Assembly: GCF_023534745.1 (NCBI RefSeq)
Contig: NZ_JAMHJQ010000004.1
Span: forward strand, 1 to 64,000
Direction of reading: 5' to 3'
From: Streptomyces sp. 35G-GA-8
GTDB lineage: Bacteria > Actinomycetota > Actinomycetes > Streptomycetales > Streptomycetaceae
Length of the DNA stretch: 64,000 nt
The notes under the pieces were generated by a model. The model did no database searches, was not told the origin of the DNA, and was given only the letters and a program-made list of their open reading frames with translations. A program made the position numbers and the translations under genes. Shown here piece by piece: positions 8,895-17,605 of the stretch (within the stretch, counting starts at the first letter, position 1; each line of letters opens with the position of its first letter).

Positions 8895-8957
8895 CCCGAC
8901 AGCGTCCCGACGACCGCCCGACAGCGGCTTGTCGGCAGCTTGTCGGTGGATTGTCGG
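8895..8957. promoter_or_regulatory. Symmetric six-half-site operator array upstream of the ABC exporter
   Basis: CCGACR starts at 8896, 8907 and 8918; TGTCGG starts at 8930, 8941 and 8952. Each series has an exact 11-bp period, and the two are mirror images about one dyad at 8926.5. The bases between half-sites are largely not conserved. The three right-hand copies read TTGTCGG and end 22 bp before the ATG at 8980. SARP-type regulators bind heptamer direct repeats with 11- or 22-bp spacing in or near the -35 region, so the AfsR-like gene at 10991-14464 is a candidate binder. That link is inference. Confidence 0.7.
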
Positions 8958-8979
8958 TGGCAGCTGGTCCACTGGTGTC

Positions 8980-10008
8980 ATGACGCGAATCGACAAACAC
9001 CCCAACGGCAGCCGCACGGGCAACGCCGTCGAGGTACGGGGGCTGGTCAAGCACTACGGCGGACCACAGGGCACCCGGGCACTCGACGGAGTGGACCTCG
9101 ATGTACGCGAGGGCACCGTCCTCGGTGTGCTCGGGCCCAACGGCGCCGGCAAGACAACGCTCGTCCGTATTCTCTCCACGCTCGTCCAGCCGGACGCCGG
9201 GACCGCGATGGTCGCCGGATACGACGTCCTGCGCCAGCCGCGCCAGCTGCGCCGCACCATCGGTCTCACCGGCCAGTACGCCTCGGTCGACGAGAAGCTC
9301 TCCGGCTGGGAGAACCTGTACATGATCGGCCGGCTGCTCGATCTGTCCCGCAAGGACGCCCGCCGCCGCGCCGACGATCTGCTGGAGCGCTTCTCCCTCA
9401 CCGAGGCGGCGAAGAAGCCCACGATGCAGTACTCCGGCGGGATGCGGCGCCGGCTCGACCTGGCGGCGTCGATGATCGGCCGGCCCGCGGTGCTGTATCT
9501 GGACGAGCCGACCACCGGCCTCGACCCCCGTACCCGCAACGAGGTCTGGGACGAGGTGCAGCGGATGGTCGCGGAGGGGGCCACCGTCCTGCTCACCACG
9601 CAGTACATGGAAGAGGCCGAGCAGCTGGCCAGCGAGCTGACGGTGTTCGACCGCGGCCGGGTCATCGCCAACGGCAAGGTGGACGAACTGAAGGCGAAGG
9701 TCGGCGGCCGTACGCTCCAGATCCGGCCCGCGGACCCGGCCCAGCTCCCCGCGATGGCGCGGGCGATCGCCGAGACCGGGCTCGACGGCCTGGCCGGCAC
9801 CCAGGCCGTCCCGGACGAGGGCCTGCTGTACGTACCGATCCTGAGCGATGAGCAGCTGACCGCGGTCGTCGGTCTGCTGGGCGAGCGCGGCTTCGGGATC
9901 GCCCATATCGGCACCCATCTCCCGAGCCTGGACGAAGTGTTCCTGGCCATCACCGGCCAGAAGACGGCCTCCGTGTCCGACACCACACCCGAGGAGGTCG
10001 CGGCATGA
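8980..10008 (+). CDS. ABC exporter ATP-binding protein, DrrA family
   Basis: The 342-residue nucleotide-binding subunit has Walker A GPNGAGKTT (52-60), ABC signature YSGGMRRRLDL, Walker B VLYLDEPTTGLD and the switch-region motif LTTQYMEEAEQL. A C-terminal domain of the daunorubicin-resistance type follows. It couples ATP hydrolysis to drug export by the permease encoded immediately downstream. ATG 8980 has no Shine-Dalgarno, so the message may be leaderless. Its promoter region carries the six-half-site array at 8895-8957. The substrate is unknown; self-resistance or general drug efflux are both possible. Confidence 0.93.
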   Translation: MTRIDKHPNGSRTGNAVEVRGLVKHYGGPQGTRALDGVDLDVREGTVLGVLGPNGAGKTTLVRILSTLVQPDAGTAMVAGYDVLRQPRQLRRTIGLTGQYASVDEKLSGWENLYMIGRLLDLSRKDARRRADDLLERFSLTEAAKKPTMQYSGGMRRRLDLAASMIGRPAVLYLDEPTTGLDPRTRNEVWDEVQRMVAEGATVLLTTQYMEEAEQLASELTVFDRGRVIANGKVDELKAKVGGRTLQIRPADPAQLPAMARAIAETGLDGLAGTQAVPDEGLLYVPILSDEQLTAVVGLLGERGFGIAHIGTHLPSLDEVFLAITGQKTASVSDTTPEEVAA

Positions 10009-10865
10009 GCACGACCACACTGCCCACGTCCGCACCCGAGAAGGCACCCGCGCCGAGGCCCGTCACCGTCGCCACCGCCGAGGGCCGGATCGGACTGCGC
10101 AACAATCTGCGGCACATCGGCGCGCTGGTGCGCCGCAACGCCCTCCAGATCAAGCAGGACCCCGAGTCGATGTTCGACGTCCTGCTGATGCCGATCATCT
10201 TCACGCTGCTGTTCGTCTATGTCTTCGGCGGCTCCGTGGGCGCGAGCCTCGGTGGCAGCCGCGACCAGTATGTGAACTATGTGATTCCCGGTCTGATGGC
10301 GATGATGGGCATGAACATCGCGATGGCCGTCGGCACGGGTGTGAACGACGACTTCCGCAAGGGGGTCATGGACCGGTTCCGTACGATGCCGATAGCCCGG
10401 TCGTCCGTGCTGATCGCCAAGATCGTCGTCGAGATCGGCCGGATGCTGGTCGCCACCGCCGTCCTGCTCGGCATGGGTTTCCTGCTCGGCATGGAGATCA
10501 GGACGTCGGTGCTCGAACTGCTCGGCGCCGTCGGTCTGTCCCTGGTGTTCGGTGCCTCGCTGATGTGGATCTTCATCCTGCTGGGGCTCACCATGAAGAC
10601 GGCGCAGGCCGTCCAGGGGGTGGCGATGCTCGTCCTGATGCCGTTGCAGTTCGGCTCGTCGATCTTCGCCCCGCCGTCCACGATGCCCGGCTGGCTCCAG
10701 GCGTTCACCGACTACAACCCGCTGTCCAATCTCGCGGACGCGGCACGGAATCTGATAAACGGCGGGCCTGTCGCGCACTCGATGTGGATGACGCTGGGGT
10801 GGGCGGCGGCGATCACGGTGGTGACGGCGCCGCTCGCGGTGGCCAAGTTCCGCAAGAAGTCCTGA
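10005..10865 (+). CDS. ABC-2 type exporter permease, DrrB family
   Basis: The 286-residue protein has a cytoplasmic N-terminus and six membrane segments of the ABC-2 type, with the conserved VPGLMAMMGMN-like and FIPLxxLP-region equivalents (here SSIFAPPSTMPGWLQ). It forms the pore for the preceding ATPase. The start overlaps the ATPase stop by ATGA, which implies translational coupling in a two-gene operon. It is followed by a repetitive GC-rich spacer and then by the convergent AfsR-like regulator. Confidence 0.92.
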   Translation: MSTTTLPTSAPEKAPAPRPVTVATAEGRIGLRNNLRHIGALVRRNALQIKQDPESMFDVLLMPIIFTLLFVYVFGGSVGASLGGSRDQYVNYVIPGLMAMMGMNIAMAVGTGVNDDFRKGVMDRFRTMPIARSSVLIAKIVVEIGRMLVATAVLLGMGFLLGMEIRTSVLELLGAVGLSLVFGASLMWIFILLGLTMKTAQAVQGVAMLVLMPLQFGSSIFAPPSTMPGWLQAFTDYNPLSNLADAARNLINGGPVAHSMWMTLGWAAAITVVTAPLAVAKFRKKS

Positions 10866-10869
10866 CGTT

Positions 10870-10990
10870 CGGGAGCCGGGTGCCGGAGCCGGGAGCAGGA
10901 GCCGGGGCCGGAGCCGGAGCCGGGTCCGGGATCGGGCGGGTCCGGTGTCCGGCGGGGTCCGGGATCCGGCGGGTCCGGGATCCGGCGGGT
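10870..10990. repeat. Low-complexity GGAGCCGGG / GGGATCCGGC spacer
   Basis: About 120 bp between the convergent permease and AfsR-like genes consist of degenerate GGAGCCGG units followed by repeats of CGGGATCCGGCGGGT (around 10956-10990). The repeats make many alternative GC-rich hairpins, so this probably terminates transcription from both sides. No gene is visible. Confidence 0.55.
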
Positions 10991-13900
10991 TCAGCCACGG
11001 GCGAGGGCGGTGGCCTCCTCCAGTGTGAGGCCGCTGCCCTCGGCGCGGGCCTCCTCGAACGCGGCCTCGCCGAGCAGACCCACCACCGTCTCGCGCGCGC
11101 CCTTCGCGATGTACCGCTCCGAGAACGCGGGGTGGCGCCCGACGGGCGACAGCGCCTCGTACGCGCCGATCAGCCGGGCCGCGTCCCGTCCGCGCTCCCG
11201 GTCGCCCGTTTCGGTGGCCAGACCGCCCAGCGCCCAGGCCACGGTCACCAGATGGACCGCGGCCATCTCGGGGGCGACCATCAGCGAAAGCGGTGTCAGC
11301 GCCGCCTCCACCGCCGTGCGGGCCGCCCCCAGCGCCGTGGCGTAGTGGCCGTCCGCGCAGTCCAGCCAGGCGAAGACCCCCTGGACGAACCCCTCGAAGA
11401 TGGCCAGCGTCTCGGAGCGGAACACATCGAGCAGACGGTTGAGTTCTTCCCGCGCCTCGTCCCCGCGTCCGGTACCGCCCAGCCAGAGCGCGAGAAAGAG
11501 CCGGGCCGCGGGCTGCGCTTCGTGCCAGGTGTCACGCCCCTCGGCCAGCACCTCGCGGAGGATGCGCTCGCCCTCCTCGCCCTCGCCGGTCTCGAACATG
11601 GTCGCCGCCAGCCGGGAACGCAACAGCGCGGCCTGACTCTGCGCGCCCAGCCCTTCGGCGTGGGCCATGGCGGCCCGGTAGTCGTCGGCGGCGAGGCGGT
11701 ACTCCCCGGCCTTCTCCCTGGCCTCCCCTCGCGCGGACAGCGCCTCGGCGGCGCCCCAGGTGTCGCCGAGCCGCTGAAAGATCTCCAGGCTGCGGTCGGC
11801 GTCCCGGCTCGCGGCCTCGGTCCCGTCGGTGCGGTTCGAGAAGAGATTGGCCCGTACATGCAGTGCGCCGGCCAGCTCCCACTCGTAACCGAGCCTCTCG
11901 CAGGCCCGTACGGTCTCGTCCACGACCCGTCTCAGCCCGTTCGGATCCCCGGTGAGCATGTACGCGAAGACCCACAGCGTGCCGGGGAACCGGCAGGTCT
12001 GCGGAAGCCCCGGGCTGTACGCGCCGGCGACCTCACGCAGCCACGCGAGCCGTTCGGGTGTGGTCCAGTTCTCCGCGTCGTGATTCATGCTGGCGATCCC
12101 GATCAGCCGCACCTGGCGCCGGGCCTCGTGGAGCAGTTCGGGTGTCATGGGCGGCGGCGTGTCCGTGCACCGCTGCGAGAGGGGCGGAGCCGGCTCCACG
12201 GGCGGGGCGAACGGGTCGGGTCCGAGAGCCGCGGCGGCCCCCGCCCAATGCCGGGCGTCGGCGCGCAGATCGAGCATCTGCCAGAACCAGCCCAGAGAGA
12301 GCACGAGACAAAGCGCCTCCTGCTCGTCGCGGGCGGCGACGGCGCGGCGCAGCGCGGTGCGCAGATTCTCGTACTCCAGCTGGAAGCGGGCGATCGCGGC
12401 GTGCTGGCCGGGGCCGCGCAGGAGTGGGTCGGTGGTACGGGCCAGCTCCCGGTGGTGCACGAGATGGCGCCGCTCGGCGGCGGCCCGGTCACCGGCCTGG
12501 TCGAGCCGCTCGGCGGCGTACTCCGCGACGGTTTCCAGCAGCCGGTAGCGCATGTCGCCGTCCGGCGCGGGCGCGGCGACGACGAGGGACTTGTCGATGA
12601 GCGAGCCGAGGAGCAGGGCGACGTCCGAGGACGCGACGGGGTGGGTGAAGGCCGGTTCGTGCGGGCCGTCCGTGTCGTCCATCCCGTCACGGCCGGCCGG
12701 GGTGTCCGAGCCGGTCGGCTCATCCGCGCAGACCGACTCGGCGGCCGTCAGTCCACAGCCGCCCGCGAAGACCGACAGCCGCCGCAGTACAGCGCGTTCG
12801 GACGCGTCCAGCAGGTCCCAGGACCAGTCGACGACGGCGCGCAGGGTCTGCTGGCGCGGCAGGACCGTCCGGCTCCCGCTGGTCAGCAGCCGAAAACGGT
12901 CATCGAGACGATCCGCGATCTGACGCGGCGTCAGCATCCGCAACCGCGCCGCCGCCAGCTCGATCGCCAACGGCAGACCGTCAAGACGACGACAGATCTC
13001 CGCCACCGCCTCCGGATCCCCCGCCGGATCGAACCCCGGCCGCACCGCACTCGCACGCTCACCGAACAACCGGTGCGCCGGATCCGGAGGCAACGGCTCC
13101 ACCGGCCGCACCGACTCACCCGGCACCCCCAACGGCTCCCGGCTGGTCGCCAGAACGGTCAGCTCCGGGCAGCGGGCAAGCAACTCCTCGGCGAGGGCGG
13201 CGGCAGCGCCGATCACATGCTCGCAGTTGTCGAGAAGCAGCAGCATGCGCCGGCGCGCGCAGTGCTCGGCCAGCCGTACGATCGGCTCACCGGCGTGCCG
13301 ATCGGCGGCCCGCAACTCCTCGGCCCCGGCGCCGCGCAGCACGGTCTCCCGCGCTCCGAGCGCGGACAGTACGGCCTCGGGCACGGTCTCCGGGTCGTTC
13401 ACGGGCGCCAGTTCGGCGAGCCATACGCCGTCGGGCCACCGCTCGGCCATCCGCTCAGCGGCCTCCTGCGAGAGCCGGGTCTTCCCCGCTCCGCCGGGCC
13501 CGAGCAGGGTGACGAGCCTGGCGCGGCCCAGATCGTCGCGGATGGCTTCGATATCGCCCTCGCGCCCGACGAAGCTGGTCAGCCGTGCGCGGAGATTGCC
13601 GGGGGGCGTGGTTGCGGAGGCCGTAGCGGCTGCGGGGGCCGCGGCGGTCGTGGCGGTCGTACGGGCGGAGTGTCCACCGCCCCCGGCCCACCCGCGCGTC
13701 CCGTGGAACCCGTCGGCGTCTTCGGCCCACCCCTCGGACCCGTCGGCGCCCCGAAGCAACTCCTCGTGCAGGGCGCGCAGTTCGGGGCCGGGGTCGGTGC
13801 CCAGGCGGGCCGCCAGCGCGCGGCGCACCCTGTCGTACGCGGCCAGGGCCTCGGCCGGGCGTGCCGCGTCGCGCAGGGCTCGGATACGCAGTGCCTGAAG

Positions 13901-14464
13901 CGGCTCGTCGAGCGGGAACTCACCGCAGAGCGCGGCCAGTTCGGGCAGCGCCTCCTCGGCCCGGCCGAGGGCGAGCTCGGCCGTGAGCCGCGCCCTGCGC
14001 GCCTCCAGCCGACGGGTCTCCCAGCGGGCCGCCTCGGTCGTACGGTCGGGGAGGTCGGCCAGCGCGGGACCGCGCCAGAGCGCCAGCGCCTCGTCGAGCA
14101 GGCCGGCCGCCTTGGCCGCGTCTCCGTCCGCCAGCGCCCGCGCGCCCTCCCCTGCGAGCCGCCCGAAGCGGTGGAGATCCACATCCTCCTCGTCGGCGCA
14201 CAGCAGGTAGCCGCCCTCCCCGGAGGAGACGGCCCCGGGGCCGAGCGCCCGTCGCAGCCGCCCGACCAGCGCCTGGAGCGCCCCCACCGCGTCGGCGGGC
14301 GGATCGCCGTCCCAGACCTCGGCGACGAGCAGGGCGACCGGAACCGTACGGCCGGGCCGCAGGGCGAGCACCGTCAGCAGCGCACGCAGCCGCGCACCGC
14401 CGAGGGCGACGGGGGTGCCGTCGTCATGCAGTGCCCGTGTGGTGCCGAGGAGCCGGTAGCGCAT
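10991..14464 (-). CDS. AfsR-like regulator (BTAD, NB-ARC ATPase, TPR)
   Basis: The 1157-residue protein has an OmpR-like winged helix at about 1-95 and a bacterial transcriptional activation domain at about 95-240. An ATPase follows, with Walker A GPGGAGKTR near residue 322, Walker B LLLLDNCEHV near 411 and the STAND-type GLPLAIELAA near 496. A long helical TPR-like C-terminus completes it. AfsR and related regulators activate secondary metabolism or transport genes and are gated by nucleotide and ligand binding. The ATG at 14464 (MRYRLLG) is where homologues begin; the 118-codon upstream extension is a GC-rich shadow. It converges on the ABC exporter operon, whose promoter carries an SARP-style repeat array. 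Confidence 0.9.
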   Translation of the reverse strand: MRYRLLGTTRALHDDGTPVALGGARLRALLTVLALRPGRTVPVALLVAEVWDGDPPADAVGALQALVGRLRRALGPGAVSSGEGGYLLCADEEDVDLHRFGRLAGEGARALADGDAAKAAGLLDEALALWRGPALADLPDRTTEAARWETRRLEARRARLTAELALGRAEEALPELAALCGEFPLDEPLQALRIRALRDAARPAEALAAYDRVRRALAARLGTDPGPELRALHEELLRGADGSEGWAEDADGFHGTRGWAGGGGHSARTTATTAAAPAAATASATTPPGNLRARLTSFVGREGDIEAIRDDLGRARLVTLLGPGGAGKTRLSQEAAERMAERWPDGVWLAELAPVNDPETVPEAVLSALGARETVLRGAGAEELRAADRHAGEPIVRLAEHCARRRMLLLLDNCEHVIGAAAALAEELLARCPELTVLATSREPLGVPGESVRPVEPLPPDPAHRLFGERASAVRPGFDPAGDPEAVAEICRRLDGLPLAIELAAARLRMLTPRQIADRLDDRFRLLTSGSRTVLPRQQTLRAVVDWSWDLLDASERAVLRRLSVFAGGCGLTAAESVCADEPTGSDTPAGRDGMDDTDGPHEPAFTHPVASSDVALLLGSLIDKSLVVAAPAPDGDMRYRLLETVAEYAAERLDQAGDRAAAERRHLVHHRELARTTDPLLRGPGQHAAIARFQLEYENLRTALRRAVAARDEQEALCLVLSLGWFWQMLDLRADARHWAGAAAALGPDPFAPPVEPAPPLSQRCTDTPPPMTPELLHEARRQVRLIGIASMNHDAENWTTPERLAWLREVAGAYSPGLPQTCRFPGTLWVFAYMLTGDPNGLRRVVDETVRACERLGYEWELAGALHVRANLFSNRTDGTEAASRDADRSLEIFQRLGDTWGAAEALSARGEAREKAGEYRLAADDYRAAMAHAEGLGAQSQAALLRSRLAATMFETGEGEEGERILREVLAEGRDTWHEAQPAARLFLALWLGGTGRGDEAREELNRLLDVFRSETLAIFEGFVQGVFAWLDCADGHYATALGAARTAVEAALTPLSLMVAPEMAAVHLVTVAWALGGLATETGDRERGRDAARLIGAYEALSPVGRHPAFSERYIAKGARETVVGLLGEAAFEEARAEGSGLTLEEATALARG

Positions 14465-14820
14465 CAGCCCATTGTCCGTGACCGCCGTCGGGAAGGCCGT
14501 CTCGACCTGTTCCGTCGCGAGTCCGACCAGCACGCCGGTCGCGCCCCCACCGCGCGAGGGTCGTACCGTCTGCCGCCCCGGCAGCGGCCTCCCCGGAGCG
14601 GCCTCCCCGGAACCGGGATCCGTTGGCGAGACGTTATCGGCGTGCCGGACGTTTCCGTTCTGACGGCTGTACGGTCGGTCGACGCCGCCCGTAGTGCGGC
14701 GCCGCTCACGGCGGGGCGGTCCGACCGCCGGACCATGCCACGCCCGACACCCGACCCCCGACGCCCCACGTCCCCTGTCCACGCCACCGCCACCGCCACC
14801 GCCACCGAGGAGACCCACCC
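14465..14820. other. Intergenic region between divergent regulator and protease genes
   Basis: These 356 bp separate the divergent AfsR-like and site-2 protease genes and should hold both promoters, but no convincing -10/-35 pair stands out. The unit GCGGCCTCCCCGGA is exactly duplicated at 14584-14611. CCACCGCCACC-type triplet repeats precede the protease at about 14783-14806. No open reading frame here is credible. Confidence 0.5.
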
Positions 14821-15630
14821 ATGACCACCACCTCCTCCCGCCGGAGCGACCGGCGGATCTCCCCCGTCTTCCTGGGGATCGTCGCTGTCACGGCGGTCTC
14901 GGGCTGGGCCGTGTGGACCGACTTCGCGGCGAACATCCGGATCGCCGTATTCCTGTTCGTCACCGGCGCCTGGATCGTCTCGCTCTGTCTGCACGAGTAC
15001 GCGCACGCCCGTACCGCGCTGCACAGCGGGGACATCTCGATCGGGGCGAAGGGCTATCTGACGCTCAACCCGCTCAAGTACACGCACGCGCTGCTGTCCA
15101 TCGTGCTGCCGGTGGTCTTCGTGATCCTGGGCGGTATCGGTCTGCCGGGCGGCGCGGTCTTCATCGAGCGCCACCGGATCCAGGGCCGCTGGCGGCACAG
15201 CCTGATCTCCGCGGCCGGGCCGCTGACGAACGTACTGTTCGCCGTCGTCTGCACCGCGCCCTTCTGGCTGGACGCCCTGTCCGGCGTCCCGACGGGCTTC
15301 CGCTACGCCCTCGGCTTCCTCGCCCTGCTCCAGATCACCGCGGCGATCCTGAACTTCCTGCCGGTGCCGGGCCTCGACGGCTACGGAGTGGTCGAGCCGT
15401 GGCTCTCCTACACGTTCCGCCGCCAGGTGGAGCCGTTCGCCCCGTACGGACTGCTCGCGGTCTTCGTGCTGCTCTTCTTCATCCCCCAGGTGAACGCGGC
15501 CTTCTTCGATCTGATCCACACGATCCTGCGCGGGATGGGGGTCTCGGAGCTGGACAGCTACTGCGGACGCGATCTCTTCAGCTTCTGGACGACGCGGAAC
15601 GAGTTCGTCTGCGGCCCGGTGGGTCAGTAG
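14821..15630 (+). CDS. Site-2 protease-family (M50) membrane metalloprotease
   Basis: The 269-residue protein has six hydrophobic segments. The zinc motif HEYAH is at 58-62 inside a membrane helix, and the distal NFLPVPGLDGYG motif near 180-190 supplies the third ligand aspartate. Members cut transmembrane substrates, often anti-sigma factors or signal proteins; the substrate here is unknown. There is no PDZ domain, so it belongs to the small soluble-domain-free subgroup common in actinobacteria. GAGGAG lies at 14807-14812, eight bases before the ATG. It is divergent from the AfsR-like gene. Confidence 0.88.
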   Translation: MTTTSSRRSDRRISPVFLGIVAVTAVSGWAVWTDFAANIRIAVFLFVTGAWIVSLCLHEYAHARTALHSGDISIGAKGYLTLNPLKYTHALLSIVLPVVFVILGGIGLPGGAVFIERHRIQGRWRHSLISAAGPLTNVLFAVVCTAPFWLDALSGVPTGFRYALGFLALLQITAAILNFLPVPGLDGYGVVEPWLSYTFRRQVEPFAPYGLLAVFVLLFFIPQVNAAFFDLIHTILRGMGVSELDSYCGRDLFSFWTTRNEFVCGPVGQ

Positions 15631-15651
15631 GGGCGGCGACGGACGCCCCGC

Positions 15652-16749
15652 CTACCGCTGACCGACCCTGTCGGTCCAGGCGTCGCCCGGGGGCGGGACA
15701 AAGTAGTACCCGCCTCCGGTGGTCAGCAGATACTTGGCCATGGCTTCGCCCTCCAGCCGCTTCTGCACGGCCTCGAACCCCTTGGCCAGATCGCGCTGGA
15801 AGCACGAGAAGACGAGCCCGCTGTCGCCGTCGCCCCGGTCGTAGCTGTAGCTGCGCCGTACGAGCGGCGGCGGATCACGGCGGTCGGGCGCGGCGAGCCG
15901 TACATGCGAGTCGAGCGGGGTGAGCCGGCCCTTGGGATCGGCCGCGAAGTTCGGCTCCTCGTCCGTGGGAGCCCCGTCGAGCCACCGTCCGTCACGACGG
16001 CGGCCGATGATCCGCTCCTGTTCGGGGACGGAGTCCTTGTCCCACAGCTCGGTCGCGAGCCGGATGACCCGTACGACCTGATAACTCCCGCCCACGGCCC
16101 AGTCCGGCTCGCCCTGCCCGGCCCGTACGAGGGCGCGATCCGCGGTCTCCCGCTCACCGGCCGGATTCCCGAACCCCTCGGTGAAGTGAAAGGGGTTACG
16201 GGCCAGCCCTCGGCCCCCCTCTTCACGGTTCCCGGCCCGGAACCCCTCGATCCGCCACCGCTCCCGCCAGCCAGGAACGGCGGGCAACAAACGATCGACC
16301 GCCGCCCGTACGTCGGCGACCCGGTCCCCCGCCACCTCGACGAGCACATCGCCGTGCGACCGCGCCGGATCCAGCAGATCGCCGGGGAAGGACGGCATGT
16401 CAACAAGCTGACGCGGACGGTCGGCAGCCACCCCGAAGACACTCGCCCCGAGCCCCACCCCCACGGCGAGACCGGCCCGTTCCACACCCCGCAAGCCGGA
16501 AACCAACTCCCGCAGGATCGCCCGGGACTCACCGTCACGAGCCCCACGATCGAGCGCGACCATCACCACCCGCCCCCCGGGCCGCACCCCCCGCAACTGC
16601 GCGAGCCCCAACACCCCCGGCCCCCCGCCCGGACTCCCGTCCCCGGCATCACCACTCCCGGCCCCGTCCCGCACGCCATAGACGACGGCGCCGCCCACCG
16701 CGAGCCCGGCCGCCGATGAAGCGAGCAGCAAGGATCTCCGTCTGACCAC
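15652..16749 (-). CDS. DyP-type peroxidase homologue with degenerate active site, Tat-exported
   Basis: The 365-residue protein begins with a twin-arginine signal (RRRSLLLASSA) and aligns along its length with EfeB-type dye-decolourising peroxidases. The heme-ligand region is kept (SHVRLAAPD, H282, then RRSYSY). The family GXXDG motif, normally GFKDGTSN, here reads GFGNPAG at 192-198, so the catalytic aspartate is N195 and the second glycine is proline. It may bind heme without normal peroxidase activity, or do another job. GTG 16749 is chosen over the start at 16779 because GGGGGAG lies seven bases ahead. An intact paralogue is efeB at 43013. Confidence 0.82.
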   Translation of the reverse strand: MVRRRSLLLASSAAGLAVGGAVVYGVRDGAGSGDAGDGSPGGGPGVLGLAQLRGVRPGGRVVMVALDRGARDGESRAILRELVSGLRGVERAGLAVGVGLGASVFGVAADRPRQLVDMPSFPGDLLDPARSHGDVLVEVAGDRVADVRAAVDRLLPAVPGWRERWRIEGFRAGNREEGGRGLARNPFHFTEGFGNPAGERETADRALVRAGQGEPDWAVGGSYQVVRVIRLATELWDKDSVPEQERIIGRRRDGRWLDGAPTDEEPNFAADPKGRLTPLDSHVRLAAPDRRDPPPLVRRSYSYDRGDGDSGLVFSCFQRDLAKGFEAVQKRLEGEAMAKYLLTTGGGYYFVPPPGDAWTDRVGQR

Positions 16750-17232
16750 GCGCGTTCTCCCCCACACAGAACTCACCACACCGAATACCAGAACCCCGTT
16801 GTGTACGGGTTGTATACCATTGCCCTTTTCGGGTCTCTCCTTTCGTCCTTGTCGTCAACTACTGACATTGCGACGCGCACTACTATGCGGTCACAAAAGC
16901 CGCAGGACCTCCTTTACTCGCTTCTTGAAGTAAGAGTGAAGTAAGAGTGACAGGACGGAAATTCGACGACTTCACTGAGCCGCTTCGCCGAACTGGCTGG
17001 CGACACTTGAATTAGATCAATCGCCGCATCAACTCTGTCCTCCACCCGAGGCGCATCATTGACCATCCCGCGAAGTCGACGAATTGCAAAGTCGTGTCCC
17101 TTCCCTTCCGTCAATTATCGCTTGAACGAACTCCGTTGGCGGAAGGTAGCCATGATGCTCGACCGAGGCCACAGTTTTCGATCCGTTTCGGATGGCAAGT
17201 TTTTCGGTGGGGGCAGCTAAATATTACATACT
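16750..17232. other. AT-rich intergenic stretch with inverted repeat
   Basis: About 480 bp of markedly lower GC separate the DyP gene from the small gene at 17233. GTGTAC at 16801-16806 and GTATAC at 16812-16817 form an inverted repeat with a 5-bp centre, about 52 bp before the DyP start, a possible operator or promoter. Two 66-codon frames (16914-17114 minus, 17094-17294 plus) lack ribosome-binding sites and familiar motifs. I see no supportable gene. The composition suggests recently acquired DNA or debris next to the toxin locus. Confidence 0.5.
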
Positions 17233-17562
17233 TCAATCTCCGTCTAGACGTAGCTGCATTTCCTCTTTTTCCTGACATTCACGAGCCAGCCTGAGCGCGC
17301 CTTTAAGGAACTCCATTACTGCAGGATCCTCGGCCCGCAGTAATTCGACCTCGATTTCCGCGATGAACTGATCCATCTCACTCGAACTCAAGATCAGAGT
17401 CCCGTAGGGATCCACTCGACTCAGCATGGGGAGCGCGCTCGATTCACAAAGGCGAGCAAATTTGTCGTGAAGATCGAGAACAGCGTCCACCTGACTCGCA
17501 CGCCGCCGCCTTGGACTTCCCCCTCGTTGCTCCACGCACACAAGGGCCACATCTACGCCCAC
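17233..17562 (-). CDS. Small protein, probable immunity protein of the RHS toxin
   Basis: The 109-residue acidic, helical protein has no recognised domain. It starts with GTG at 17562, preceded by a perfect anti-SD match AAGGAGGTG at 17565-17573, so it is surely translated well. It lies 43 bp downstream of the RHS toxin stop on the same strand and has lower GC than the chromosome. This is the standard position and style of an immunity gene that neutralises the toxin tip. The acidic C-terminal half (AEIEVELLRAEDP) would suit binding a basic nuclease tip. Function is inferred from context only. Confidence 0.65.
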   Translation of the reverse strand: MGVDVALVCVEQRGGSPRRRRASQVDAVLDLHDKFARLCESSALPMLSRVDPYGTLILSSSEMDQFIAEIEVELLRAEDPAVMEFLKGALRLARECQEKEEMQLRLDGD

Positions 17563-17605
17563 AACACCTCCTTAAGTGTGGGCCCGATGTCACAACCACA
17601 CATCA

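Noticed and set aside
10565-14824. 1419-residue plus-strand frame opposite the AfsR-like gene
   Set aside because: It has no domain pattern and typical shadow composition (Arg, Gly, Pro, Gln, Val), and it overlaps the ABC permease in another frame.
16914-17294. Two overlapping 66-codon frames in the AT-rich gap
   Set aside because: No ribosome-binding site and no family pattern; the minus frame would start at TTG. I treat the gap as non-coding.
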